Source: Advenella sp048381675 (GTDB lineage Bacteria; Pseudomonadota; Gammaproteobacteria; Burkholderiales; Burkholderiaceae_B). From it: 64,000 nt of DNA. The stretch is taken from positions 372,001 to 436,000 of the forward strand of contig NZ_JBLWIS010000002.1 in NCBI RefSeq assembly GCF_048381675.1. Reading direction: 5' to 3'. Every line of letters starts with the position of its first letter. Position 1 is the stretch's first letter. Made by a program: the position numbers and the translations under genes. Shown here in pieces: positions 37,927 through 46,474 of this stretch. Under the pieces are notes generated by a model. It saw only the letters and a list, made by a program, of their open reading frames with translations. It had not been told where the DNA came from and searched no databases.

Positions 37927-38628
37927 CTAGTGACCTAAATAAGCCTTACGCACGTCATCATTAATCAGCAGGTTGGCACCCGTATCAGACAGCACCACCT
38001 TACCCGTTTCAAGCACATAACCCCGATCGGCAAGCTGCAATGCCTTATTGGCATTTTGCTCTACTAAAAACACGGTTACCCCTTCATCACGAATGGTCCT
38101 GATAATTTCAAAAATCTGGGCAATAACCAAGGGCGCCAGGCCAAGCGTAGGCTCATCAAGCAGCAACAGGCGTGGCTTGCTCATCAGTGCCCGGCCAATC
38201 GCCAGCATTTGCTGCTCCCCCCCAGACATTGTGCCTGAACGCTGATTGACACGTTCTTTCAGGCGCGGAAACAACTTGAATACATGCTCAAGGCCTTCCT
38301 CAATTTCCTGCGGCTTCAGATAAAAGCCACCCATTTTCAGGTTTTCGACGACGGTCATGTCAGGAAACACGCGCCTTCCCTCTGGCGAAACGGCAATACC
38401 CTTTTGCATGATTTTATGGGTAGACTCTTCAGTAATATCTTCACCAAGAAAAGTAATGGCGCCACTTCTGGCGCGGGGATTGCCGCAAACCGTCATGAGC
38501 AATGTTGTTTTGCCAGCACCGTTTGCCCCAATCAAGGTTACGATTTCCCCTTGATTGACCTCGACACTTACCTCATCCAATGCCTGGATAGCCCCGTAAT
38601 AGGTACTCACCTTTTCCAGTTTTAACAC
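37927..38628 (-). CDS. livF: Branched-chain amino acid ABC transporter ATPase LivF
   Basis: One of the two ATPases of the LIV-type (HAAT) importer. The Walker A motif is GANGAGKTT (residues 34-42), the signature MSGGEQQMLAIGRAL, and Walker B LLLLDEPTLGLAP followed by the switch region VFLVEQNAN. At 233 residues it has the LivF length. Its start directly abuts the livG stop, so livHMGF is one tight operon. The substrate is inferred from family and gene set (leucine, isoleucine, valine or related amino acids); some such systems carry amides or urea instead. Confidence 0.94.
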   Translation of the reverse strand: MLKLEKVSTYYGAIQALDEVSVEVNQGEIVTLIGANGAGKTTLLMTVCGNPRARSGAITFLGEDITEESTHKIMQKGIAVSPEGRRVFPDMTVVENLKMGGFYLKPQEIEEGLEHVFKLFPRLKERVNQRSGTMSGGEQQMLAIGRALMSKPRLLLLDEPTLGLAPLVIAQIFEIIRTIRDEGVTVFLVEQNANKALQLADRGYVLETGKVVLSDTGANLLINDDVRKAYLGH

Positions 38629-39396
38629 TTACTCTTCTCCCAGATAGGCTTTAATAACACGAGGGTCAGCCCTGACGATTTCGGGTTTGTCCGTGACAAT
38701 AGGTTTGCCATGCTCCATGACCAGAATACGGTCTGAAATACCCATTATCAGGCTCATATCATGTTCAATTAACAAGACTGACATGTCAAACTCATTGCGC
38801 AACTGATTGATCAATTCAGCCAGATCTTTTTTCTCTTGCGGGTTCAATCCGGCAGCAGGCTCATCAAGCAAAAGCAAGCAAGGATTGGTAATCATGCAGC
38901 GTGCAATTTCCAGTCGACGCTGGTGTCCATAGGCCAAATTACCGGCTTCACGGTTGGCAAACTGGCGCAAACCCATGAAATCGAGCCATTTGACCGCATT
39001 GTCCAAAGCTTCCTTTTCAGAGCGGCGATAGGAGCGCAAATTAAGCAAGCCTGGTAACAGACCGGATTTTATTTGTGTGTGCTGAGCGACCAGCAGGTTT
39101 TCAAGAACGGTAAGATTCTTGAACAAGCGCACGTTCTGGAAAGTACGCACTACGCCATGCTGGGCAACTTTATGGCTTGGATAACCGGCAATTGACTTGC
39201 CATTTAGCGTGATGCTGCCGGCAGTTGGCTTGTAAAAACCGCTAACGCAATTGAAAACCGTTGTTTTACCCGCCCCATTAGGACCAATAATAGCAAAAAT
39301 CTCATTTTTGCTTACATCAAAACTTACCGAATCAACCGCCAGCAATCCGCCAAACTGCATCATCAAGCCATCAACGCTTAATATTTTTTTACTCAT
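38629..39396 (-). CDS. livG: Branched-chain amino acid ABC transporter ATPase LivG
   Basis: The second ATPase of the LIV importer, 255 residues. Walker A is GPNGAGKTT (38-46), the signature LAYGHQRRLEIARCM is the LivG-type variant of LSGGQ, and Walker B is LLLLDEPAAGLNP, followed by VLLIEHDMS. It overlaps the end of livM by eight bases and abuts livF, so expression is probably translationally coupled. LivG and LivF form the ATPase heterodimer under the LivH-LivM membrane channel. Confidence 0.95.
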   Translation of the reverse strand: MSKKILSVDGLMMQFGGLLAVDSVSFDVSKNEIFAIIGPNGAGKTTVFNCVSGFYKPTAGSITLNGKSIAGYPSHKVAQHGVVRTFQNVRLFKNLTVLENLLVAQHTQIKSGLLPGLLNLRSYRRSEKEALDNAVKWLDFMGLRQFANREAGNLAYGHQRRLEIARCMITNPCLLLLDEPAAGLNPQEKKDLAELINQLRNEFDMSVLLIEHDMSLIMGISDRILVMEHGKPIVTDKPEIVRADPRVIKAYLGEE

Positions 39397-40621
39397 TGGG
39401 AATCTCCACTTGCGGACGTTTTACCGGCAGCAAGCCTTGCGGACGCCATACCATCATCAACACCATTACCAGGCCAAAAATCAACATCCGGTACTCGGCA
39501 AACTGTCTTGCCAGCTCAGGCAGTACCGTCAAGATAATAGCCGCCAGAATCACGCCTATTTGAGAGCCCATCCCGCCCAATACCACAATCGCCAGAATAA
39601 GCGCCGACTCGATAAAGGTAAATGATTCGGGATTAACCAAGCCTTGGCGGGCAGCAAAAAACGCACCACCCAGACCGGCAAAAGTCGCACCTAAAGTAAA
39701 AGCAGACAATTTGATTCGCGTAGGATTAAGGCCCAATGAACGGCAGGCAATTTCATCTTCACGCAGCGCTTCCCAAGCGCGCCCGATTGGCATGCGAACC
39801 AGCCGATTAGATACGATAAGGGTAATAAATGCCAAGACCAATGCCATTAAATACAAATAAATAACGACATCCATCGTGCTAAATTTCCATCCCATTAACT
39901 GGTGAAAAGTTTGGGCACCTTCTACCGAAGCCTTACGTGTCATTTCATAACCGAAGACAGTTGGCTTGGGGATACCCGAAATCCCATCAGGGCCACCGGT
40001 AAATTGATAGAGGTTAATCAACAGCAAACGGATGATTTCACCAAACCCTAACGTCACAATGGCGAGATAATCGCCCCGTAAGCGCAAGACAGGAAAGCCC
40101 AGCAAAAACCCGAAGAGTGCCGACATGACGCCTGCCACTGGCAGGGCCTCCCAAAACCCCCAGCCAGCCCAGTGATATAACAAGGCATAAGTGTAAGCAC
40201 CTACTGCATAAAAACCCACAAAACCCAAGTCCAGAAGGCCGGCAAAACCCACTACAATATTCAGGCCAAGCGCAAGCATGACGTAAATAAGTACTAACGT
40301 TGCAATATCAACCTGGCTGCGGCCACTGAAAAATGGCCAGATAACGGCCGCTACAAAGACCAAGCCCAACAGCATAGTGCTGGTTTTTGGATTGAGCGAA
40401 GGGACCCTTGGCAAGGTAAAACGCACACCCGGTCTTTTTTTGAATATATAAGGCTTTAACAACTGCACCACAAACACAAGAGCCATACCCCATAGGGAAA
40501 TGCTCCAGTGCGGAATGATCTCTGTGTTGATGCCTTTTCGTTCAAGTTGCAACCCAAAAATGGGAACAATCATGATGCCCGTTAACAGGGCTGCAAAAAA
40601 TGCACTTTTTATATTTTTCAT
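39389..40621 (-). CDS. livM: Branched-chain amino acid ABC transporter permease LivM
   Basis: The 410-residue membrane protein has about ten hydrophobic segments. The permease core contains GLNIVVGFAGLLDLGFVGFYAV, typical of LivM, and a cytoplasmic coupling segment GRAWEALREDEIACRSLGLN. Two extra N-terminal helices (about residues 5-60) precede the core, as in E. coli LivM (425 residues). It begins with a TAATG overlap with the livH stop and runs into livG by eight bases. Confidence 0.94.
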   Translation of the reverse strand: MKNIKSAFFAALLTGIMIVPIFGLQLERKGINTEIIPHWSISLWGMALVFVVQLLKPYIFKKRPGVRFTLPRVPSLNPKTSTMLLGLVFVAAVIWPFFSGRSQVDIATLVLIYVMLALGLNIVVGFAGLLDLGFVGFYAVGAYTYALLYHWAGWGFWEALPVAGVMSALFGFLLGFPVLRLRGDYLAIVTLGFGEIIRLLLINLYQFTGGPDGISGIPKPTVFGYEMTRKASVEGAQTFHQLMGWKFSTMDVVIYLYLMALVLAFITLIVSNRLVRMPIGRAWEALREDEIACRSLGLNPTRIKLSAFTLGATFAGLGGAFFAARQGLVNPESFTFIESALILAIVVLGGMGSQIGVILAAIILTVLPELARQFAEYRMLIFGLVMVLMMVWRPQGLLPVKRPQVEIPNE

Positions 40622-41550
40622 TACACTTTTTCCACTTCAGGTTTACCCAACAGACCACTGGGCCTGAACAGCAAAATGAAAATCAGCAAGCCAAAGGCAA
40701 CGATATCCTTATACTGGGAAGACAAATAAGCTGCCGCAAGTGTTTCGGCCACCCCAAGCAAAAGCCCGCCGAGAATGGCGCCCGGAATACTGCCGATGCC
40801 CCCCAGCACAGCAGCCGTAAATGCCTTGATGCCGGCAATAAACCCGATAAACGGATTCAGCTTGCCAATCGTCAAGGCTATCAGGACACCGCCGACGGCT
40901 GCCAACATGGCACCCAGAATAAAAGTAAAGGAAATGACTTTATTCGTATCAATGCCCAACAGGTTGGCCATATGCATATCCTGGGAACAAGCCCGTGATG
41001 CCCTGCCCATTTTGGAATTCTTGATATAAAAAGTCAGCCCAACCATCAGGAAGAATACCACCGTGATGATCATTAACCGTGCATAGGTAATCGTTACGGT
41101 AAAGTCGGAGGCGCCAACGGTAAACTGCAAAGCCCCGGGAATAAGGTTGGGAACAGCCATATCACGCGAGCCCTGGCCAATCGCTACCCAGTTTTGCAAA
41201 AAAATGGACATACCGATGGCACTGATAAGTGCTACCAGCCGTGGCCCACCTCGTACCGGCCGATAGGCGATTTTTTCTACCGAATAACCATAAACCGCCG
41301 TTACCGCCACAGCGATGAGGATCATGCAAAGAATCGTAATGGGAATGGGAACACCACTGTTAACGCCAATCGCAGATAAAGTAACCAACCCTACGTAGCC
41401 GCCAAGCATGTAAATCTCACCATGGGCAAAGTTAATCATGCCAATAATCCCGTACACCATGGTGTAGCCAATCGCAATTAATGCATAAATGGCGCCCAGT
41501 GACAAGCCGTTAAACAGCTGCTGGATAAATTGAGGTAAGAACTCTTGCAT
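40621..41550 (-). CDS. livH: Branched-chain amino acid ABC transporter permease LivH
   Basis: A 309-residue permease of about eight membrane segments. LivH signatures include GLSLGAIYALIAIGYTMVYG and INFAHGEIYMLGGYVG at the N-terminus and a coupling loop SRACSQDMHMANLLGIDTNK. It heads livHMGF. An 89-base gap lies between its start and the yhhQ stop and carries two mutually exclusive hairpins and a short upstream reading frame. The matching binding protein is probably the livJ-type gene at 47.7-48.8 kb, on the same strand but separated by proC and ugp genes. Confidence 0.95.
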   Translation of the reverse strand: MQEFLPQFIQQLFNGLSLGAIYALIAIGYTMVYGIIGMINFAHGEIYMLGGYVGLVTLSAIGVNSGVPIPITILCMILIAVAVTAVYGYSVEKIAYRPVRGGPRLVALISAIGMSIFLQNWVAIGQGSRDMAVPNLIPGALQFTVGASDFTVTITYARLMIITVVFFLMVGLTFYIKNSKMGRASRACSQDMHMANLLGIDTNKVISFTFILGAMLAAVGGVLIALTIGKLNPFIGFIAGIKAFTAAVLGGIGSIPGAILGGLLLGVAETLAAAYLSSQYKDIVAFGLLIFILLFRPSGLLGKPEVEKV

Positions 41551-41611
41551 TTTTTTCTCGTTATACCAATTAATGTAAATCCCAAAAGCATAGACAAAAT
41601 CCGATTTTGGG
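41551..41611 (-). promoter_or_regulatory. livH leader with alternative hairpins and a possible leader peptide
   Basis: In minus-sense RNA, CCCAAAA (41605-41611) can pair with TTTTGGG (41581-41587), or CAAAAT (41604-41609) with ATTTTG (41595-41600); the two pairings exclude each other. An ATG at 41591-41589, with a weak GGA before it, opens a frame starting MLLGFTLIGITRKK that runs into livH out of frame. Five of its first ten residues are Leu or Ile. This resembles an attenuation-type leader but is unproven. Confidence 0.28.
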
Positions 41612-41639
41612 TAAAGCCTTGAAAACCATTAGGCCGGCA

Positions 41640-42203
41640 TCAAATCGTGCAATTTTTCGGTTTTCCGATATTCCACATGAGCATTCTGAAAGGCAGCAGC
41701 AAACAAGTGCTAACCAGCAATTTAACTACCATATCACCCAACGCCAAAGAGACCCATGGAACGGGAGTACCGGCAAACGCAAGGGCAAAAAACAGGAAAG
41801 TGTCAATAACAGATGCCAAAGCACCCGCTATAAATGGCGCTTTCCACCAGCTTAGTGATCGCATTTTGTCAAAAATGAAAATATCGCCAAGCTGGGCAAC
41901 CAAAAAAGCACTGCCTGAAGCGATGGCAATCCGGGCATCCGCCAATAAATAAGAAACGATAATGGCGGCTACAAAACCAACCAGCACTATTTTTCTTGCG
42001 ACTTGCGGACCAAAGCGTCGATTAAGCAAATCGGTAACCAGAAAAGACACCGGGTACGTTAAGGCGCCCCAAGTCAGCCATTCATTAATATGAAACTGTG
42101 GCTGGACCAGAACGTTGGAAGCCACCACAATCAGGCCCATTAGCACAATTGCCAACAACGCCTGAGCGGATGATATCTGATCAAAATAACCTTTTGATTT
42201 CAT
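41640..42203 (-). CDS. yhhQ: Queuosine precursor transporter (YhhQ/VUT family)
   Basis: The 187-residue protein has about five to six membrane helices and the features of the VUT/ECF family PF02592: TYPVSFLVTDLLNRRFGPQV near residue 50, and GSAFLVAQLGDIFIFDKMR around 97. In E. coli YhhQ imports the queuosine precursors preQ0 and preQ1, used for tRNA modification. The start ATG overlaps the proC stop by one base (TAATG), implying translational coupling to proline synthesis, which is an unexpected pairing. No queuosine synthesis genes are seen nearby. Confidence 0.88.
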   Translation of the reverse strand: MKSKGYFDQISSAQALLAIVLMGLIVVASNVLVQPQFHINEWLTWGALTYPVSFLVTDLLNRRFGPQVARKIVLVGFVAAIIVSYLLADARIAIASGSAFLVAQLGDIFIFDKMRSLSWWKAPFIAGALASVIDTFLFFALAFAGTPVPWVSLALGDMVVKLLVSTCLLLPFRMLMWNIGKPKNCTI

Positions 42204-43039
42204 TAAGTTTTACCCAATTCCCTGGACATTTCAACCGCCCTGTCAGAAGCAGCTTTCATAGCCTGTTTAACCGTATCCCTGAATGCATGCTGCTCAAATA
42301 CAGCCAGCGCTGCAGCCGTTGTGCCCCCTTTGGAGGTTACATTTTCACGCAGGGTTCCTGGTTCCAGATCTGATGCCGCAGCCAACCCGGCAGAACCCAA
42401 TACCGTTTCAATGGCCAGTTTCTTGGCCTGATTGTACTCAAGCCCCAGGGCCTTGGCACCATCAATCAGGGATTCGATCAATAAAAACACATAGGCTGGA
42501 CCGCTGCCTGAAAGTGCAGTAACCGCATCAAGCAGGTTTTCATCCTGCACCCGAACAACTGAACCAATTGAGGACAGGATTTGCTCTGCCAGCAAAATGT
42601 CTTTTTCAGCCAGTGATGGCATAGCATATAAACCAGTCACGCCCTTGCCAATTAAGGCCGGCGTATTAGGCATCACACGGACCAGTCCAGGCGATGGGCT
42701 TTGCCATGAACCCAACCAGGTTGACAAAGATTGTGTATTCAGTCCCGCTGCAATGCTGATAACCAGGGTATCTGGCTGCAAATGGGTTTTGCTGCTTTCA
42801 ATGGCCTCATGCATGTTTTGTGGCTTGACAGCGTAAATCCATACCTTGCATTGTGCAAGATCAGCAGTAACCTGTGCGCTTGTCTTAACTCCTTTTTCAT
42901 GCCAGCGTGCATGCCCTGCCGTGTTGATATCAATAACCAGGATATCCCCGGCCTGGCAAACCGTGCCAATCATGCCACTGGCCATTGCCATGGCCATATT
43001 ACCGCCGCCAATAAAGGCGATTTTTATATTTTGTTTCAT
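42203..43039 (-). CDS. proC: Pyrroline-5-carboxylate reductase
   Basis: ProC reduces 1-pyrroline-5-carboxylate to proline with NAD(P)H, the last step of proline synthesis. The Rossmann motif IAFIGGGNMAMAMASGMI is at the N-terminus. VRVMPNTPALIGKGVTGLYA and the C-terminal signature TALSGSGPAYVFLLIESLID are clear. I start at the ATG at 43039 (278 residues, family about 270). Longer in-frame extension to 43111 has no conserved residues. The ribosome site is weak. Its stop overlaps the start of yhhQ. Confidence 0.95.
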   Translation of the reverse strand: MKQNIKIAFIGGGNMAMAMASGMIGTVCQAGDILVIDINTAGHARWHEKGVKTSAQVTADLAQCKVWIYAVKPQNMHEAIESSKTHLQPDTLVISIAAGLNTQSLSTWLGSWQSPSPGLVRVMPNTPALIGKGVTGLYAMPSLAEKDILLAEQILSSIGSVVRVQDENLLDAVTALSGSGPAYVFLLIESLIDGAKALGLEYNQAKKLAIETVLGSAGLAAASDLEPGTLRENVTSKGGTTAAALAVFEQHAFRDTVKQAMKAASDRAVEMSRELGKT

Positions 43040-43256
43040 GGAAAAATTTACTCTAGGAGAAAAGCCCGGCTTATAAAGGCATAAAACCAAAACCATACAC
43101 TGGACAGGCATTTAAAAGATTGCGTAATTTTATTACCAATTCAGGATGGATTTAACAATCCTGCCATTTTAGTTTGATTTTATAAGGCATGCAAAACTTC
43201 CATATTGGTTATATAAATTCACCATATCGTAATAAACGGGTCATATTATCTTTGCT

Positions 43257-43271
43257 TTACTTCTGAAGTAA
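43257..43271. promoter_or_regulatory. Perfect 7-1-7 inverted repeat upstream of ugpB
   Basis: TTACTTC-T-GAAGTAA lies 44 bases before the ugpB ATG in the divergent proC/ugpB gap (43040-43315). Size and position fit a dimeric regulator site. It does not match the Pho box or CRP consensus. The same gap also has a hairpin with arms CAGGAT (43142-43147) and ATCCTG (43158-43163), and no gene. Confidence 0.38.
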
Positions 43272-43315
43272 CTATTCCAAAAGAATGCTGTTATTAATTA
43301 ACCGGAGCAAGTAAT

Positions 43316-44626
43316 ATGCAAATCAAAAAATCTGCAATCATCCTGGGTAGTGTTTTTGCCCTAGCCAGCTTCAGTACCCATGCTGCCACAGAAATCACTT
43401 TCTGGCATTCCATGGAAGGCCCTTTGGGTGAACGGGTTAACGAAATTGTCAGTGATTTCAACAAAAAACAATCCGACTACAAAATCAACCCTACTTATAA
43501 AGGAGCCTATGGCGAATCCATGAATGCAGGTATTGCCGCATTCCGTGCAGGTCAGGCACCAGACATCATCCAGGTTTTTGAAGTAGGAACGGCAACCATG
43601 ATGTTCTCCAAAGGAGCCATCAAGCCAATCCAGGAAATGTCAGAAGAAGCGGGTAACCCGATAGACCCGAAAAAATTTGTCCCGGGCATTGCAGGCTATT
43701 ACTCCGAACCCAATGGCAAACTGGCTTCCATGCCTTTCAATAGCTCTACCCCCGTTTTCTATTACAACAAGGACATGTTTGAAAAAGCAGGCCTTGATCC
43801 CAATACCCCACCTAAAACCTACGCACAGATCAACGAAGCCGCCAAAAAACTTAAAGAGGCTGGAATCGAATGCGGTTACACAACCGCTTGGCCTTCTTGG
43901 GTGTTGGTTGAAAACTTCTCTGCCTTGCATAATTTGCCCTATGCCAGTAAAAATAACGGTTTCGATGGCCTTGATGCCCGTATTGAATTGAACAAGGAAG
44001 GCTTTGTCAAACATTTCAATTACCTGAACCAAATGGCCAAAGACGGTACATTTACATACGGTGGCCGTGGTGATGCCGCCAACGCCCTGTTTTCTTCAGG
44101 AAAATGCGCTATGTTTACCGGTTCAAGCGGATCACGCGCCAACTTTGCCAAAAACGCCCCGTTCAAATTTGGCATTTCAACCCTGCCCTACTATGATGAC
44201 GTTCCTGGCGCACCGCAAAACAGCGTCATTGGCGGTGCTTCTTTATGGGTATTCAATAATAAATCCCCCGAAGTCAATAAAGGCATTACCGAGTTCTTCC
44301 AATATATTGCCTCACCCGAAGTGGCTGCCAAATGGCACCAGGACACCGGCTATGTGCCTGTGGTCAAAGAGGCTTATGAACTCACCAAGGCATCAGGCTT
44401 CTATGACAAGAACCCGGGTACCGATGTTCCTTTCATTCAGCTAAACGTTGAAACCACCGATGAATCCCGTGGTGTGCGCCTTGGCTTCCTGCCACAAATT
44501 CGTGACATTCAAGACGCTGAAATGGAAAACATTTTTGCCCAGAAAGTTTCTGTAGAGCAAGGCCTGGAAAACATGCAAAAACAGGCTAATGAATTGCTGC
44601 AGCGTTTCGAAAACAGCAATAAATAA
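43316..44626 (+). CDS. ugpB: sn-Glycerol-3-phosphate ABC transporter binding protein
   Basis: UgpB is the periplasmic binding protein of the glycerol-3-phosphate (and glycerophosphodiester) importer. A signal peptide ends at about residue 23 (THAA-TEI). The mature part begins ITFWHSMEGPLGERVNEIV and includes SMPFNSSTPVFYYNKDMFEKA and GGASLWVF, typical of UgpB. Length is 436 residues (E. coli 438). GGAG lies ten bases before the ATG. A strong terminator-like hairpin separates it from ugpA, probably giving a surplus of the binding protein. In E. coli ugp belongs to the Pho regulon; I see no convincing Pho box here. Confidence 0.95.
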   Translation: MQIKKSAIILGSVFALASFSTHAATEITFWHSMEGPLGERVNEIVSDFNKKQSDYKINPTYKGAYGESMNAGIAAFRAGQAPDIIQVFEVGTATMMFSKGAIKPIQEMSEEAGNPIDPKKFVPGIAGYYSEPNGKLASMPFNSSTPVFYYNKDMFEKAGLDPNTPPKTYAQINEAAKKLKEAGIECGYTTAWPSWVLVENFSALHNLPYASKNNGFDGLDARIELNKEGFVKHFNYLNQMAKDGTFTYGGRGDAANALFSSGKCAMFTGSSGSRANFAKNAPFKFGISTLPYYDDVPGAPQNSVIGGASLWVFNNKSPEVNKGITEFFQYIASPEVAAKWHQDTGYVPVVKEAYELTKASGFYDKNPGTDVPFIQLNVETTDESRGVRLGFLPQIRDIQDAEMENIFAQKVSVEQGLENMQKQANELLQRFENSNK

Positions 44627-44644
44627 ACATTAATCATAAGCATA

Positions 44645-44684
44645 AACAGCGAGCAAAATATCTAGGCTGCTCGCTGTTTTTTTT
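44645..44684 (+). terminator. Terminator-like hairpin between ugpB and ugpA
   Basis: Arms AACAGCGAGCA (44645-44655) and TGCTCGCTGTT (44668-44678) enclose a 12-base loop and are followed by a T-run of eight. As the downstream genes are clearly the same operon, this is probably a partial terminator and mRNA 3' stabiliser. Confidence 0.82.
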
Positions 44685-44707
44685 ACTATTTATCATCAAG
44701 AGGCATA

Positions 44708-45589
44708 ATGGAAAAGCGCGTCGTTTTCAACCATAAGTTACTGCCCTATCTCTTGCTTGCACCACAACTTCTGATTACGGTGATCTTCTTTTTCCTGCCG
44801 GCCGGTCAGGCAATATGGCAATCTTTTTTCATAGAATCCGCTTTTGGCGGTGACGAACAGTTTGTTGGGCTGGACAACTATACGGCCCTGTTCAATAACC
44901 CTTACTATTTTGACTCTTTCACGGTCACTTTTGTTTTTTCAATAGCGGTTGCTGTCATTGGCCTTTCCATCTCATTGCTGCTGGCCGTCATGGCCGACAG
45001 GGTAATAAAAGGGGCCATGCTTTATAAGACCATGCTAATCTGGCCTTATGCCGTAGCACCCGCCGTAGTGGGTGTGCTCTGGGCCTTCCTGTTTTCTCCG
45101 GCAGTCGGAACCCTGGCCGTTTACCTTACCCAAATGGGCATGGACTGGAATCCCCGACTGGACTCTTCCGATGCCATGATTTTGGTCGTCATGGCTGCCG
45201 TCTGGAAACAAATATCCTATAACTTCCTGTTCTTTCTGGCAGGCTTGCAATCCATTCCCAAATCACTCATTGAAGCCGCCGCAATTGATGGCGCCTCGCC
45301 GGCACGCCGCTTCTGGACCATCGTTTTTCCATTATTATCACCAACCACTTTTTTTCTGCTGGTCATTAACATGGTGTATGCCTTTTTTGAAACCTTCGCC
45401 ATTATTGACACCACGACACAAGGTGGCCCCGGCAGCTCAACCAACATCCTGGTTTACAACGTCTATAAAACCGCCTTCAAGTCATTTGATTACGGTTCTT
45501 CCGGTGCCCAATCCGTCATCCTGATGTTTATCGTCATTTTGTTAACCATTGTCCAATTCCGGTATGTTGACCGTAAAGTGCAATACTGA
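44708..45589 (+). CDS. ugpA: Glycerol-3-phosphate ABC transporter permease UgpA
   Basis: A 293-residue permease with six membrane helices. The EAA coupling loop is EAAAIDGASPARRFWTIVFP, and the N-terminal YLLLAPQLLITVIFFFLPAG is typical of MalF/UgpA-type subunits. AAGAGG precedes the ATG. It follows the hairpin after ugpB and is followed by ugpE after 23 bases. UgpA and UgpE form the channel through the inner membrane. Confidence 0.95.
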   Translation: MEKRVVFNHKLLPYLLLAPQLLITVIFFFLPAGQAIWQSFFIESAFGGDEQFVGLDNYTALFNNPYYFDSFTVTFVFSIAVAVIGLSISLLLAVMADRVIKGAMLYKTMLIWPYAVAPAVVGVLWAFLFSPAVGTLAVYLTQMGMDWNPRLDSSDAMILVVMAAVWKQISYNFLFFLAGLQSIPKSLIEAAAIDGASPARRFWTIVFPLLSPTTFFLLVINMVYAFFETFAIIDTTTQGGPGSSTNILVYNVYKTAFKSFDYGSSGAQSVILMFIVILLTIVQFRYVDRKVQY

Positions 45590-45612
45590 ACCAGACCCAA
45601 AAGGAGTTCATC

Positions 45613-46458
45613 ATGATTGAACGTCGCCCCTTGCTTGATTTACTGGCACACCTGATCCTGATTTTCGGTTTGATTATTGTTGCCTTCCCGCTTTACATCG
45701 CATTTGTTGCGTCTACCCAAACCGCCAGGGAAGTAGCCAATGCCCCCATTTCCCTGCTTCCTGGCACGCACTTCCTTGAAAACTACGCGCAGGTACTCTT
45801 TACCGGCAGTTCAGTGCAAACCACACCAGTAGGCAATATGCTATGGGTGTCTTTTGTCATTGCTATGATCATCTCTATTGGCAAAATCAGCATTTCCATG
45901 CTGTCGGCATTCGCCGTGGTGTATTTCCGCTTTCCTTTTCGCATGCTTTGCTTCTGGATGATTTTCATCACCCTGATGTTACCGGTAGAGGTCCGCATTT
46001 CTCCTACCTTCGAAGTTGTCGCCGGATTGGGCCTGACCAATTCTTATGCTGGCCTTACCCTGCCTCTTATTGCTTCGGCAACGGCCACCTTCCTGTTCCG
46101 GCAGTTTTTCCTTACGGTTCCCGATGAGCTGGTAGAAGCGGCCCGCATAGACGGCGCCGGACCCATCCGCTTTTTCAAGGACATTTTGTTCCCCCTTTCC
46201 AAAACCAGTATCGCGGCCCTTTTCGTGATCCAGTTTACTTACGGCTGGAACCAGTATTTATGGCCATTAGTCATGAAAACATCAGAAAACATGACACCGA
46301 TTGTCGTGGGTATTAAAACCATGATTGGTGGTGGCGACAGCGTAACCGAATGGAACCTGGTCATGGCAACCGCCCTGCTTGCGATGATTCCTCCCGGGCT
46401 GGTCGTTGTACTGATGCAAAAATGGTTCGTCAAAGGCCTGGTAGATTCAGAAAAATAA
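45613..46458 (+). CDS. ugpE: Glycerol-3-phosphate ABC transporter permease UgpE
   Basis: A 281-residue permease with six membrane helices and an EAA loop EAARIDGAGPIRFFKDILFP. The C-terminal KWFVKGLVDSEK is the usual UgpE end. An AAGGAG ribosome site lies just before the ATG. ugpC begins 16 bases after its stop, so the order is ugpB-A-E-C as in E. coli, without the ugpQ phosphodiesterase gene. Confidence 0.95.
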   Translation: MIERRPLLDLLAHLILIFGLIIVAFPLYIAFVASTQTAREVANAPISLLPGTHFLENYAQVLFTGSSVQTTPVGNMLWVSFVIAMIISIGKISISMLSAFAVVYFRFPFRMLCFWMIFITLMLPVEVRISPTFEVVAGLGLTNSYAGLTLPLIASATATFLFRQFFLTVPDELVEAARIDGAGPIRFFKDILFPLSKTSIAALFVIQFTYGWNQYLWPLVMKTSENMTPIVVGIKTMIGGGDSVTEWNLVMATALLAMIPPGLVVVLMQKWFVKGLVDSEK

Positions 46459-46474
46459 ATAAGGATTATTCATA

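Noticed and set aside
43161..43179. Pho box-like sequence CTGCCAT-TTTA-GTTTGAT upstream of ugpB
   Set aside because: The first half is one mismatch from the consensus but the second half matches only about four of seven positions, and it is over 130 bases from the start; too weak to call.
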